A DNA stretch of 64,000 nucleotides from Helianthus annuus (GCF_002127325.2 NC_035433.2:123224088-123288087), one strand, 5' to 3'. Shown: positions 11,739 to 24,900, numbered from the stretch's first letter. The notes: a model not told the origin generated them from the sequence alone. A program made the numbers and translations.

Positions 11739-12015
11739 TTGCGGTCCACAAGGGGAAGCACCTTACGGTCCGCAAGGACCTGGTTGGCAGCATAATTTGA
11801 ACCCTCTTGCGGACCGCAAGAGTTTAAGCCTTGCGATCCGCAAGGGGCCGTCAAAGGCTGAATGTTTTGTCCTTTTTCACACCTTAAGCCCCTCGACTTA
11901 TATTTATCACCCTTATTAACAAATTTATCCATCTCCTTCAACATATCTGAGTTATTTGGAGAGTTTTCCGACACGTGTCACGCTAGGATTTGTTAAGATT
12001 ATTCAGGTTGTTACA
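11739..12015 (-). repeat. Gypsy LTR remnant with GGTCCG palindromes
   Basis: The right end reads GTTGTTACA followed by a polypurine tract on the minus strand (12016-12029), the same layout as the 3' LTR junction of gypsy-2, so this is the start (minus sense) of a 3' LTR. It carries four copies of a 15-bp palindromic motif at 11739, 11762, 11806 (CTTGCGG-A-CCGCAAG, perfect) and 11830. The left extent of the LTR is not clear. Confidence 0.65.
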
Positions 12016-12053
12016 TCCTCACCCTTTAAGAGAAATCTCGTCATCGAGATCTA

Positions 12054-12967
12054 TTACTCAAATAGATTGGGGGGGGGGGACTTCTGTCTCATGCTTGATT
12101 CAACCACCCATGTGTATTCTGGGCCACGATGGGAATCCCATTTAATTTTCACGATAGGGGTCATTTTCTTTCGGAGCTTTTTAACTTGTCGATCCTCGAT
12201 CAACAAAGGTTTCTCAATAAACCTTAATTTCTCATTGATTTGAACATCATGATGAGGCATAGCTAGTGACTCATTGGCCAAACATTTCTTTAAATTTGAT
12301 ATACGAAATAAATCATGTATTCCACTCAGTTCCTCAGGTAGCTTAAGCTTGTAAGCCATGGAACTGACACATTCGATTATTTTGAATGGTCCAATGTATT
12401 TTGGGCTTAATTTGCCCTTCTTTCCGAATATCATGACACATTTCCAAGATGACACTTTTAACATAACTTTATCTCCGATTTGAAATTTAAGAGGCTTCCT
12501 CCTCTTATCAGCATAACTTTTCTGTCTATCTCGGTAAGCTTTGAGCCAATTGCGGATTTGTATAATCTTATCCGTAGTTTAACGAACTATCTCAGTCCCT
12601 GGTAATTGAGTTTCTCCAACTTCAGCCCAACATGTGGGCGTTCTACACTTTCTTTTGTATAAAGCCTCAAATTAAGTTGTTTTTATACTAGTGTGATAAC
12701 TATTGTTATAGGAGAATTCAACTAATGGTAGGTGATCATCCCAACTACCACCTAAATCAATACACATGCTCTCAGTATGTCTTCCAAAGTTTGGATCGTA
12801 CGCTCACTCTGACTATTTGTCTGCGGATGGTAATTCGCACTAAAATCTAGTTGCGTGCTTAGAGCTTGTTGAAAACTCTTCCAAAAATGAGATGTATAAC
12901 AAGTATCTTTGATCCAATTTATCTGAACTGAAAGTTTCTTTAACGAGTATCTCCATCGGTGAGGCAA
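12054..12967 (-). pseudogene. Ty3/gypsy integrase C-terminus and chromodomain, broken
   Basis: Two fragments share one decayed element. The first, near 12967-12752, has an integrase core tail ([29 protein letters not shown]). The second, 12464-12054, has the [14 protein letters not shown] motif and a Tekay-type chromodomain (KIKWDSHRGPEYTW). Frame breaks separate them (for example near 12580-12750), and the upstream integrase, RT and gag are gone. The break at about 12960 joins unrelated DNA. Confidence 0.82.
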
Positions 12968-13230
12968 CGAAAGGGACGCCGACGGTGAAGCAATGAAAGG
13001 GACGCCGACGGGCCAAGGGGACGGTGTAGCCGGTTCTCGACGACCCCAATACCCACCAGCCTTAGCGTTAACAGCTAAAAACCGAAGAGGTGGGCTCCAC
13101 TACTCGTGAATTTCATTTGATATAATTTTGCGAAGAATGTATAGATAACTGAAAACACGAATAATGAAATAGTGACATCCGAAAAATTTTAGAAGCTTTT
13201 GTAAATTTTAGTCAAGCTTTTGTTATAGGA
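12962..13230. other. Spacer with a short tandem repeat
   Basis: Two adjacent copies of a unit containing GAAAGGGACGCCGACGG lie at about 12962-13010. The rest up to the copia LTR has no recognised feature; its last five bases (13226-13230, TAGGA) are the left target duplication of the copia composite. Confidence 0.55.
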
Positions 13231-13414
13231 TATTAGACAATCCCACAAATGTTGCCCTCACATTAAACATAGGATAAATTATAGCAATTGTAATTAAGTG
13301 TATCCTTTAAATATGTAAATAGGAGAAATTGTCTCCTCTAGTCTTTGTAACTTCTTGTGTATTTATAGAGGTTGTATGTGTAATGAAAAATCATTGAAGT
13401 TTTCCATTCTCTCA
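13231..13414 (+). repeat. 5' LTR of the copia composite
   Basis: It starts TATTAG (an atypical TA start, shared with the 3' copy) and ends CTCA. It is directly followed by the PBS-like TGGTATTAACCAAGAG at 13415, related to the usual initiator-Met site but altered after TGGTAT. Confidence 0.88.
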
Positions 13415-13460
13415 TGGTATTAACCAAGAGATCCTAATCCCTCTTTTTTTTTTCTTTTTT
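13415..13460 (+). other. PBS and truncated leader of the copia composite
   Basis: The PBS-like sequence is followed by a T/C-rich leader that ends in CTTCTG. There it joins the inverted RNase H fragment, with CAGAA (other strand) shared by both sides at the junction. Confidence 0.7.
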
Positions 13461-14055
13461 CTTCTGAAGCGGAGTTCGCCATTGCTCGATATTCCGATTC
13501 ACAACTTGAACGGGAGACGGTCGGTTGTTTCTTTGCACTCCAAGAGACCAAGTTTCCACCTAGGTAAATGCAAAAGCCATAGGTGGATCTTCGTGTGTCA
13601 ATGCAACGTGCCCTAATCTGCATCAGAAAAACCTAATAAAACAGTGTTAGGTGGTCTATCAAACGTTAGACCATAAGATAAAGTTCCCTTGACATAACGG
13701 AGGATTCATTTGACAAGTTGAAAGTGAGTGGTGGTGGGTGTTTGAAGGTATTGGCTTGCTTGGTTCACAGCAAAGGAGAGATCAGGACGGGTAATGGTGA
13801 GGTATTCAAGAGCACCGACGAGAGAGCGATAAAGAGTAGGGTCATGAAAAGGTTGTCCGGTGGAGATGAATATATCTTTTGGAGAGAGGGGAGTGGCGCC
13901 CGGCTTGGAATCAAGGAGACCGGCCCGTGATAGTATGTCAAGGCATACAGGATTGGTTTATGAAAAGACCTGTCTTTGTGTGGGTTACTTCTAAACCAAG
14001 GAAGAAATTTAGAAGCCTTAGATCCTTGATCTTGAATTCTTTGTTAAGACGTGAT
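13461..14055 (-). pseudogene. Inverted copia copy: RNase H and RT end (truncated)
   Basis: Minus-strand frames give RNase H ([37 protein letters not shown]), where the reading ends abruptly and joins leader DNA, and upstream an RT end (KIKDLRLLNFFLGLEVTHTKTG). The forward copy continues some 100 residues past this point, so the C-terminus and 3' LTR are missing here. Gypsy-1 splits this piece from the rest at 14056-14060 (GTGAA). Confidence 0.82.
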
Positions 14056-14060
14056 GTGAA

Positions 14061-15580
14061 TGTAATACCCCGAATCTTAATGTGCTGGTTATAAACGTGT
14101 GAAATATGTAATTTATATTTCATATATTGTTAAACGAGTAAGATGATTGTGTAAAAGGTGAAATATCTTGACACACCTTGGCTAATATGGGAGACCGTTA
14201 ATATTAATAATTAAATATATTATTTTATTTACCTTACTCCGTTTTTAATGAAACTTAGGTTAAAACGTAGATAAAAATATGCTCGTTCTAATGACATATT
14301 CTCATTTTATAAAACGTCATATTTTAAAAGTTATACAAGAGAAACGAGTTAAGCAGCTGAATTAATATATATAAGCAAGCAAGCTAGCAGGTCAAGCAGG
14401 TAGGTAGGCACGTCAATTGAATCCCACATCGGATTTGAGGTGCCTGCTTGCTTCCTTTAAATAAGAGTCTCAGTAGTTTGTTTAGGTACCGGTTTCTTTA
14501 ACGGGAATGCTCTAGTATAGAGAATCCTGAGTATACGATACCCCGTTGGGTGTTGTTAGTAGTCGTTTTTGGAGCACGAGTAGGAGCACGAGTAGGGAAA
14601 CTCTACATCAACGTGCCGTAGATAGTTTTGAGGTATACTCTCGTTTAAGTTTATGTTTAGTTATTTATTATTTATTTTTAGTAGTTAATATTAGTTTTAT
14701 TATTAGTAATAATATATTAGTAGTAGTAGTGTTAGTATTATTTTTAGGTACTAGGGTTATTGTCAGGGGCGGGTATTGGTAGCCTAGCCTTAGTTAGGCA
14801 TGGACTGATCACCCATGCTTAAACAAGGTAGGGTTAACCAATATCCAACCATGATAATGACTAGTTAGGCGTACCATTACCTAACCTAGGATTATGTAAT
14901 TGTGTCAGGACCTTGAGACATAACCCAGTATTACTAGCGGCTGTTAAGCAATTGCTAATCAGGTGAGTCATCATACTTGTCTTTTAAACTGTGATAGTAT
15001 ACTCGTCCATAACTGGTAATAATGAGAATGCGGCAGTATGCATGTGTCAGTAGGGGTATATGGGATCCTATTATGCTTAATGAGGTGTGTCACTCTGGGA
15101 AGGGTAATAAGGTGTTGTACCCACAGGCACTTCGTGCTTATAAGGTCCAGCGACACACACTCATACCTATGTGACGGCCGTAGGGGGACACAGCTGGAGG
15201 ACTAGTATGTCTCTTGTACGGTGGTTTGTGACAAGTCAAATGTGACCTATAAGGTTCAATGAGGTCCAACCTGACTATAATGTGGTCACATGCCCATATT
15301 GTGTATGCATATAATGTAAACTGTGGTTTGTCTTTATAAAAATTGTATAGTATGAGCGGTTTTGAGTATACTTATCTCAGGTGAGTCATGAGGAAAGCTA
15401 TAGGAACTACTTGATAGTTGTGAAGTTTTAGAAGATCAAGGAGTTCTTAGTTGCCAAAAGTTTGTAAATTAATAAAGTGTTGTACTCAGACTATTATAAG
15501 TTTTAATGAAAGTTTAGTTTGTTTCCGCTGTAAGTGTATCAATTGTGCACAATCACCCGGGTTACGGGGTGGGTGTTACA
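14061..15580 (+). repeat. Gypsy-1 5' LTR
   Basis: Begins TGTAATACCCCG and ends GGGTGTTACA. A TATA-like TTTAAATAAG lies near 14456. Relative to the 3' LTR it lacks about 12 bp near 14430 and about 21 bp near 15358. Confidence 0.92.
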
Positions 15581-15582
15581 GT

Positions 15583-15600
15583 TGGTATCAGAGCCCGAGG
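15583..15600 (+). other. Gypsy-1 primer binding site
   Basis: TGGTATCAGAGCCCGAGG lies two bases after the 5' LTR, the initiator-Met type. Confidence 0.9.
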
Positions 15601-15864
15601 TTTTAGCGAATTAGGTATTGCAGGAATGCCTAAGCTTTAACCAGTAGTTCTCTAAAGATTAATAGCACACTAAGACTAGGCCAAATAACATGTTCTCAGG
15701 AAAAGTACTTGCATAGTCAGTTGAGTGACGCTAGAAGAAGTAAATTATGTTGTGCCTTTCTATGTGCTATATATATATATGTTATGTATATAGTTGTTAT
15801 ATTATAATGATGTATCATACATACTAGTAAATCTTTATACTCATATTCCTATAAGAAGGAGACA

Positions 15865-16986
15865 ATGTCTGAACTTAGAGATGAACAAGGGTCTAGAAAT
15901 AATCAGAATAACAGAAGAAGAGAGGGAGTTTCTTATAGGACTCGAACTCCCTCTCACAGTGCCAGGTCCCAGTCTAGTACAAGCATGCGTCTAAATACTG
16001 AGGATATCCACAATATAGTTGTGGAAGTGGCTAAGGTAATGAAGAATGCACAAACCGGTAATGTTAACCAATTTGGAGAACGACATGAAGAAAGCTCAGC
16101 AGCCTCCACGCCAGTACAAAGGGAAGGAATGGGCGAAAGGAAAAACACTATTGCAACCAGGCCACTAGAAGGAAAAGGTGAATATTCTAAATCAAAGGAA
16201 TGTACTTATAAGCACTTCATGTCCTGTAAACCTCAGTCCTTTGACGGAAGAAAGGGAGCACTAGAAGCTCAAGACTGGCTCAACAGAATGGAGTCAGTAT
16301 TAGACATATGTGAGTGTGATGACCGCAACAAAGTACGGTTCACCGTACATATGTTTGAAGCTGAAGTCCTTCACTGGTGGAACATTGTGGTCCAAACAGA
16401 TGGAAAAGAAAAGGTTAAGGAGATGAAGTGGGAGGAGTTTATTCATAAGTTTCTTGCTAAGTATTGTTCTCCCAGTGAGACTGAGCAACTGGAAGTGGAA
16501 TTCTTTCAGTTAAAAATGGGAAATAAAACCTATCGAGAGTATGTTTCTCGTTTCCACGACATATCTCGACTGGTTTCTTATTTAGCATTGACTGAGGAAC
16601 AACTGATCAATAGGTTTATTTGGGGTCTACCCTCTGAAATGAGGGTGTTTATCAAATCCAAATCCCCCAAGACTTTTGCAGAAACTGTTGAGGCTGGCGC
16701 CGTCATGGCTGCCGAGATGATTCTGCGGCAGGCTGAATCTCCCGTACCAAAAAGAAAGTGGGAAGAAAGAAAGGGGGACACCAGGAATAACAACTTTAAA
16801 AGGCCTAAAACATTTCCTCAATGTCAAATTTGCAAACGCTTTCATACAGGGGAATGTCGTTTTCCTTGTCCAAATTGTAAAAAGACGGGTCATGCTCTTC
16901 AAGAATGCAAGGAAAAGAAGAAGTGTTTCAAATGTGGAGACCCTAACCACATGAGATCTGAATGTCCCGAACTTAAAAAAAAATGA
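15865..16986 (+). CDS. Gypsy-1 gag
   Basis: A 373-residue frame starting MSELRDEQG. It has a retrotransposon gag core (FDGRKGALEAQDWL near residue 120, VLHWWN near 170, FHDISRLVSYLALTEEQLINRFIWGL near 230). The C-terminal zinc-knuckle block (CQICKRFHTGEC, CPNCKKTGHALQEC, CFKCGDPNHMRSEC) has three Cys/His clusters, the first of unusual spacing. The frame ends in a run of nine A at about 16975, where the protease frame (shifted) takes over. This may be a one-base indel in the A run or a programmed slip; the former is more likely in a decayed copy. Confidence 0.85.
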   Translation: MSELRDEQGSRNNQNNRRREGVSYRTRTPSHSARSQSSTSMRLNTEDIHNIVVEVAKVMKNAQTGNVNQFGERHEESSAASTPVQREGMGERKNTIATRPLEGKGEYSKSKECTYKHFMSCKPQSFDGRKGALEAQDWLNRMESVLDICECDDRNKVRFTVHMFEAEVLHWWNIVVQTDGKEKVKEMKWEEFIHKFLAKYCSPSETEQLEVEFFQLKMGNKTYREYVSRFHDISRLVSYLALTEEQLINRFIWGLPSEMRVFIKSKSPKTFAETVEAGAVMAAEMILRQAESPVPKRKWEERKGDTRNNNFKRPKTFPQCQICKRFHTGECRFPCPNCKKTGHALQECKEKKKCFKCGDPNHMRSECPELKKK

Positions 16987-16999
16987 TAGGACACAACCA

Positions 17000-19900
17000 A
17001 ATCAGCCAAAAGGGCGGGCATTTGTACTCACCACGGAAGAAGCCAAGACCAATACAGACGTTATCACGGGTACGTATCTCGTAAATGATGTATATGCGCG
17101 TGTGTTATTTGATACCGGTGCAAATAGAAGTCTAGTGTCGACTACCTTTAGACCTTACTTGAACCAGGCGTCCCAAACCCTAGATCATACCTTTACAGTA
17201 GAAATGGCTGATGGAAGTCAAAGAGAGATAGTTGACATAGTTAAGAATTGTAAAATAAGCTTAAACAACCATGTTATCCCTATAGACCTAATGCCTATGG
17301 AACTTGGAGAATTCGACATAGTCATAGGAATGGACTGGTTGACACCATATCATGCGGAAATTATATGTGACAAAAGGATCGTCCGACTCCGATTACCCAA
17401 CGGCAAACAACTAACTGTATCGGGAGACCGCACTGACAAGACTAAGAACCTCATCACGATAGCACAAGCACATAAATGCCTAAGGAAAGGGTATGTTGCC
17501 TTTTTAGCATATGTCGTAAACACTACAGAAAAGCAGAAGGTCGAGGACGTGCCAGTAGTACGAGAATACCCCGAAGTGTTTCCCGATGAGCTCCCGGGAC
17601 TACCATCGGATAGACAGGTTGAGTTTCGCATTGACCTAGTTCCCGGTACATCACCGATTGCTAAGTTGCCGTACAGACTAGCCCCGACATAAATGCAAGA
17701 ACTCAAGAAGCAACTACAAGAGTTGCTTGACAAGGGGTTTATCCAACCTAGTTCGTCACCATGGGGAGCACCCATCTTGTTTGTCAAGAAGAAAGATGGG
17801 ACGATGCGCATGTGCATCGATTATAGAGACTTGAATAAAGCCACTATAAAGAATAAATACCCTTTGCCCAGGATCGACGACTTGTTTGATCAATTACAAG
17901 GGGCAAGCTATTTCTCTAAAATAGACTTGAGGTCTGGATACCACCAAGTGAAAGTTGCACCAGAAGACATACCTAAGACTGCCTTCAGGACAAGGTATGG
18001 TCATTATGAATTTTTGGTAATGCCATTTGGATTGACCAACGCACCTGCAGTGTTCATGGACCTCATGAACAGGGTTTGTAAACCTTACCTTGATAAGTTT
18101 GTGATCGTTTTTATTGACGATATCCTTATCTACTCTAAGAACGAGGTAGAACATGAACAACACCTAAGAGCAGTCCTTGAATTGCTCAAGAAAGAAAAAC
18201 TCTATGCAAAGTTCTCTAAGTGTGAATTTTGGATACGTGAGGTGCAATTCCTAGGCCACGTGATAAATGAATGTGGAATACAAGTTGACCCTGCAAAGAT
18301 CGAGGCCATCAAGAAATGGGAAGTACCGAAGAATCCCACTGAAATCAGAAGATTTCTGGGGTTAGCAGGATACTATAGAAGGTTTATTCAAGACTTCTCA
18401 AAGATTGCAACACCATTAACCACACTAACCCAGAAAGCCTCTAAGTTTAATTGGGGACCTAAGCAAGAAGAAGCCTTTAACACGTTAAAACATAAGTTAT
18501 GTAGCACCCCAATACTGTCACTTCCTGAGGGAATAAAAGATTTTGCCGTCTACTGTGATGCATCTCACTATGGTATGGGATGTGTACTCATGCAAAGAGG
18601 CAAATTGATTACCTACGCCTCTAGACAGTTGAAGATTCATGAACGGAACTACACAACCCATGATTTGGAACTTGGTGCCATAATGTTCGCATTGAAAATT
18701 TGGAGGCACTATCTTTACGGTACAAAGTGCACTATCTATAGTGACCATAAGAGTTTTAAACATATATTTGAGCAGAAGGAGCTCAATATGCGTCAGAGAC
18801 GATGGATGGAGTTATTAAGTGATTACGACTGTGAGATCCAATACCATCCAGGTAAGGCAAACATAGTAGTAGATGCTCTAAGTAGAAAAGAGAAACCTCA
18901 ACCAATAAGAATTCGTGCAACCAGAATAGAGGTTAAAACTAGTCTCTTAGATCAAGTTAAGAATATACAACAAGAAGCCTTAAAAGAGAATCATATTGTA
19001 AAAGAAAGAATGATTGGGAGACTGAAGCTACTGACAATGGGAAATGATAATATCCTTAGGTTCAACAATAGGATATGGGTTCCTAATTTTGGAGGACTGA
19101 AGGATACAATCTTAGAGGAAGCTCATAAGTCTAAGTATTCCATTCACCCTGGTAGTGACAAGATGTATAAGGATTTAAGGAGAGATTATTGGTGGCCGGG
19201 AATGAAGCGATCTGTTGCCCATTATGTGGAAAAGTGCCTTACATGCCTTAAGGTGAAGGCAGAACATCAAAAACCCTTTGGATACTTGCAACAACCAGAG
19301 ATCCCAGAATGGAAATGGGAGAAAATCACCATGGATTTTATCACGAAGCTCCCAAGGTCAAGTCACGGCTATGATACTATTTGAGTAATAGTGGACAGAC
19401 TGACCAAGTCTGCACACTTCGTGCCAATTCGTGAGGACTATAAGATGAACAAGCTAGCTCAAATTTACATCAAAGAAATAGTCTCACGACATGGGGTGCC
19501 TGTATCGATCATATCAGACAGAGATAGTCGTTTCACATCTAAATTCTGGCAAAGTTTCCAACAAGAGTTGGGAACCAAGCTTAATCTAAGCACTGCATAT
19601 CATCCACAGACGGATGGGCAGAGTGAACGGACTATTCAGACATTAGAAGATATGCTTCGGGCTTGTGTAATTGATTTTGGTGGAAGTTGGGCACTCATCT
19701 ACCACTCATCGAATTTGCCTACAATAATAGCTATCACGCCAGCATCAAAGCTGCACCTTATGAAGCTTTATACGGAAGAAGGTGCCGAACTCCTATCTGT
19801 TGGACGGAAGTAGGGGAAAGTCAACTATCAGGACCAGAAATCATTGTGGAGACCACAGAAAAGATCCAGCAAATCAAAGAAAGGATGAAAAGTGCTCAAG

Positions 19901-20370
19901 ATCGACAAAAGAGTTATGCAGATCAGAGGCGTAAACCCCTAGAGTTCCAACTAGGGGATAAAGTAATGCTTAAGGTATCACCTCTGAAAGGAGTGATTCG
20001 GTTTGGAAAGAAGGGAAAGTTGAAACCCCGATACATTGGGCCGTTTGAAGTAACAAGCAAAGTAGAACCAGTGGCTTATCGGCTAAAACTTCCTGAACAA
20101 CTGGCAGGAATACATAATATTTTCCATGTATCAAATTTAAGGAAGTGCCTAATGGACGAAGCCCAACAAATACCCCTGGAAGACGTACAGGTTGACGAAA
20201 AACTCAATTTCATTGAAGAACCACTACAAATCGAAGATAGGAAGGTTAAAAAGTTACGCAAAAAGGAAATCCCGTTAGTCAAAGTCAAGTGGAACGCACG
20301 TCATGGACCCAACTTTACATGGGAACAAGAAAACATAATGAAAGATAAGTACCCTCATCTTTTTAAGTAA
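17000..20370 (+). pseudogene. Gypsy-1 protease, RT, RNase H, integrase, chromodomain (broken)
   Basis: The protease motif LFDTGANRSLVS is near 17105. A stop TAA at 17690-17692 replaces an expected Glu codon between PYRLAPT and [10 protein letters not shown] then has [14 protein letters not shown] and [10 protein letters not shown]; RNase H has [15 protein letters not shown]; the integrase HHCC region has [11 protein letters not shown] and [13 protein letters not shown] second stop, TGA at 19382-19384, replaces Trp. One base is missing near 19690, after which the frame 19687-20370 carries the integrase end and the chromodomain ([15 protein letters not shown]). All domain blocks are recognisable, but no complete polyprotein can be made. 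Confidence 0.9.
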
Positions 20371-20398
20371 TGACAAATTTCGAGGACGAAATTTTTGT

Positions 20399-20411
20399 AA
20401 GGAGGGAAGGA
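20399..20411 (+). other. Gypsy-1 polypurine tract
   Basis: AAGGAGGGAAGGA directly abuts the 3' LTR, as expected for the plus-strand primer. Confidence 0.88.
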
Positions 20412-21953
20412 TGTAATACCCCGAATCTTAATGTGCTGGTTATAAACGTGTGAAATATGTAATTTATATTTCATATATTGTTAAACGTGTGAAAGGTGAA
20501 ATATCTTGACACACCTTGGCTAATATAGGAGACCGTTAATATTAATAACTAAATATATTATTTTATTTACCTTACTCCGTTTTTAATGAAACTTAGGTTA
20601 AAACGTAGATAAAAATATGCTCGTTCTAATGACATATTCGTCATTTTATAAAACGTCATATTTTAAAAGTTATACAAGAGAAACGAGTTAAGCAGCTGAA
20701 TTAATATATATATAAGCAAGCAAGCTAGCAGGTCAAGCAGGTAGGTAGGCACGTCAATTGAATCCCACATCGACCAGAAAGGGATTTGAGGTGTCTGCTT
20801 GTTTCCTTTAAATAAGAGTCTCAGTAGTTTGTTTAGGTACCAGTTTCTTTAACGGGAATGCTCTAGTATAGAGAATCCTGAGTATACGATACCCCGTTAG
20901 GTGCTGTTAGTAGTCGTTTTTGGAGCACGAGTAAGAGCAGGAGTGGGGAAACTCTACATCAACGTGCCGTAGATAGTTTTGAGGTATACTCTCGTTTAAG
21001 TTTATGTTTAGTTATTTATTATTTATTTTTAGTAGTTAATATTAGTTTTATTATTAGTAATAATATATTAGTAGTAGTAGTGTTAGTATTATTTTTAGGT
21101 ACTAGGGTTATTGTCAGGGGCGGGTATTGGGTAGCCTAGCCTTAGTTAGGCGTGGACTGATCACCCATGCTTAAACAAGGTAGGGTTAACCAATATCCAA
21201 CCATGATAATGACTAGTTAGGTGTACCATTACCTAACCTAGGATTATGTAATTGTGTCAGTACCTTGAGACATAACCCAGTATTACTAGCGCCTGTTAAG
21301 CAATTGCTAATCAGGTGAGTCATCATACTTGTCTTTTAAACTATGATAGTATACTCGTCCATAACTGGTAATAATGAGAATGCGGCAGTATGCATGTGTC
21401 AGTAGGGGTATATGGGATCATATTATGCCTAATGAGGTGTGTCACTTTGGGAAGGGTAATAAGGTGTTGTACCCACAGGCACTTCGTGCTTATAAGGTCC
21501 AGCGACACACACTCATACCTATGTGACGGCCGTAGGGGGACACAGCTGGAGGACCAGTATGTCTCTTGTACGGTGGTTTGTGACAAGTCAAATGTGACCT
21601 ATAAGGTTCAATGAGGTCCAACCTGACTATAATGTGGTCACATGCCCATATTGTGTATGCATATAATGTAAACTGTGATTTGTCTTTATAAAAATTGTAT
21701 AGTATGAGCTCACCAGTATATATCTGACGTCGTTTTGAGTATACTTATCTCAGGTGAGTCATGAGGAAAGCTATAGGAACTACTTGACAGTTGTGAAGTT
21801 TTAGAAGATCAAGGAGTTCTTAGTTGCCAAAAGTTTGTAAATTAATAAAGTGTTGTACTCAGACTATTATAAGTTTTAATGAAAGTTTAGTTTGTTTCCG
21901 CTGTAAGTGTATCAATTGTGCACAATCACCCGGGTTACGGGGTGGGTGTTACA
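20412..21953 (+). repeat. Gypsy-1 3' LTR
   Basis: Same ends as the 5' LTR; followed by the duplication GTGAA and then by the interrupted inverted copia copy. Confidence 0.93.
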
Positions 21954-24900
21954 GTGAATGTGGAGATAAACTTTTCATTGTTGCCCATAATAATTATGTC
22001 ATCCACGTAAACTAGAAGATAAATCAAGATGCCATCACGATTAAAGATAAACAAAGAAGGGTCGGCTCGACTACATGTGAAGCCCACGGTTTGAAGAAAA
22101 GAACTTAATCGCTGAAACCAAGCCCGAGGGGCTTGTTTTAAAACATAAATGGCGCGATTTAGTTTGCACACATGAGTGGGGTGTTTCGGGTCCTCAAATC
22201 CCGGTGGTTGTTCCATAAAAATAGTTTCGGTAAGATTACCGTTTAGGAAGGCATTGTTTACATCAAGTTGTCGAAGTTTCCATTTATTGATAGTAGCAAG
22301 ACTAAGAACAACACGAATGGTGGAAGACTTGACAACAGGACTGAAAGTATGAGAAAAATCCAGTCCCGTTACTTGATTAAAACCTTGTGCTACAAGACGT
22401 GCTTTGTAGCGATCAATGGAACCATCGGCTTTGTATTTTATTCTATATATCCACTTGGAGCCAATGACGTTTGAGGAAGAAGGACGTGGTACAAGGTGCC
22501 AAGTATGATTTCGATGTAAGGCATCGAGTTCCTCATGCATAGCGTGGACCCATTTGGCATATTTGGATGTGGTTTTAATCCCTTTGGGAACATGAGTGGA
22601 CAAGAGAGAGTGATGAAGAGGATGGTTGGTAAAATGAGCCAAGTTGGCGAAGTGCTTTGGTTTAAAGATGCCGGCTTTGGATCAGGTGGTCATAGGATGG
22701 TTATTTGTGGTTGGTATGGTGGGTGATGGTGGTTGAGCGGTTGTAATGTTTTGGTCCGATAATGAGTGGTGAGCGGGAGATGATGGAGCGGTAGAATTTG
22801 ATTGGTGAGGAGTGTTGGGATGATTTGCGGAAGTAGTGGATTGGGTTTCGGTGGTTTGTGGGTTGGGAGTGTTTTTGGATGGGTTGGTGTTTTGAGGAAT
22901 TGGGCCGGTTGATGTTAAGGGCGGGCTATGTTGAGTTGGGCTGGATGGGCGGGTTTTGTATAGAAAATGTTTGGGCCAGTTGAGGTGTGGTGTCGTTTTG
23001 ACTTAGGCCGAAGGTGTTAGATTCGGATGGGCAGGAGGTGCAATGTGATGGTGAGATGTTTGGTATGGTTGGGGATGGATGTTGTGTTGTGTTGTGTTGG
23101 TTTGGTGGTGGAAGTGTGTCTTCAAAGTTTATGAAGGGAATGAGAAAAATGTCGGACGGTTTAGTTGATGAGTGAAAGGGGAAAATGTCTTCATCAAACT
23201 TCGCATGCCTAGTTGTATATATGCGACCGGTTGTGGTGTATAGGCATCGAAAACCTTTGTATTTTGGGTATAACCAATGAACACGCAAGGAGAACTTCTT
23301 GGTAAAAGTTTGTTTTTGGTATAGTTGCGAAGATATGGGTAGACAAGACACCCAAAGACTCATAAATTTGAGTAGTTATGAGGATGTTTGAAAAGGACTT
23401 CAAAAGGAGATTTATTTTCAAGAATTTTGGTTGGTAAACGGTTAATGATGTAAATGGCGGAAGTAAAGGCATCAAACCAAAATGGGGATGGAACATGGGC
23501 ATTGAACATCATGGCTAGGCCAGTTTCGGTTATATAACGATGTTTTCGCTCCGCCCTACCATTTTGTTCCGGTGTATAGGGATAAGAGAGGCGATGTTGC
23601 ACGCCAAGTTGTAAAAAGTATTTTTGTACTCGATTGTTTGTGAATTCGGTTCCGCCATCACTTTGAAAAATTTTATCGGTGGTTGAAAATTGATTTTGGA
23701 CAAGATTAGAAAAGACGGTTAGAACATTGAAAAATTCGGATTTGGCCTTTAAAGGATAAAACCAAGTGAAACGGGAGTAATCATCAACAAAAATAACATA
23801 GTACAAATAGCCATCAACGGATGCTATGGGTGCGGGTCCCCAAAGGTCACAGTGAATAATATCTAAAACATGTTACGCGCGTTTATTATTTTCAACAAAG
23901 GGCAAATGTTTAGCCTTTGATAGTTCACAAAAATTACACAAACCCGGTTTGGGTAATAAGGATGTAACAAATACATGGCCAAGTTTGTTTAACTTTGTGA
24001 TGGTGTCAAAGGAAACGTGTCCTAGGTGAGAATGCCATTTATTAAAAGAAGCACGAAGATGAGAAGCAGAAAGCGCAGCAACGAGAGACTTGTGACCTTG
24101 GGTAAGAACATAGAAGCCATTTTCGCAAATGCCTCTAGCAAGGACTTCCGCCGTCTTTCGGTCTTGGATGTGAAAATAAATGTTAGAAAATAAAACATCA
24201 ACCGGTGAATCATTTGTGAGTCTACTTATGGATAGTAGATTCTTAATGAGATTAGGAACGACAAGAACGTTCTGTAATGAAATAGAATCATTTAGTTGAG
24301 AAGTCCCTATGTTAGTAACGGGTAATGATTGCCCATTACCAAAGGTGACACGTATGTTACCGGTATGATGTTTAGACCTTTTAAGACCGTTTTTATTTTT
24401 AAGCATATGTGTTGGAGCACCTGAATCGACGGTCCAACCCGGAGTTTCCGGATTGATGTTGCATTGAGCATGGAATGCTTGTGCAAGATTGGCATCTATG
24501 GAACTTGATTTTTTGGCGTAGGAAGCAAGATTGGGACATGCGGGTGCATAGTGTCCATCTGGTCTACATAGTTGACAATGAGGAGTTATTTTGGGATAGG
24601 TACTCACTCGGCCTCTAGACGAATTGGATCGACCACGACCACGAGAGGAGGGACGATTGTGTTTGGTTTGGTTGGCATAGAAGGTGGCTTCGTGTGTTTG
24701 AGAACCTTGAAGTTTTTGAACAAAAAGTTCTTGGTTTTCGGTATTTGCAAGAAGGTCATGAAAAGGAGGGGCCGGGTGGGTAGTGCTTTGAGAGGTTGAA
24801 AAATTTTCGAACGATGGGCCTAAACCACAAAGGAACCAGTGGCGCTTGTCCTTGTCGCTAATCAGATGTCCTATTGCAGCAAGTTGGTCAAAAAGTCCTT

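Larger units (their letters stand above)
14061..21953 (+). mobile_element. Gypsy-1: complete but disabled Ty3/gypsy element
   Basis: LTRs at 14061-15580 and 20412-21953, flanked by the perfect 5-bp duplication GTGAA (14056-14060 and 21954-21958). PBS, gag, protease, RT, RNase H, integrase and chromodomain follow in gypsy order. The LTRs differ at roughly 20-25 sites plus several indels by eye. The element is broken by a frame change after gag, two in-frame stops and one frameshift. The integrase tail has a Tekay-type chromodomain. Confidence 0.93.

Noticed and set aside
13718..13930. Plus-strand 70-codon frame
   Set aside because: Antisense to the inverted copia RT region.
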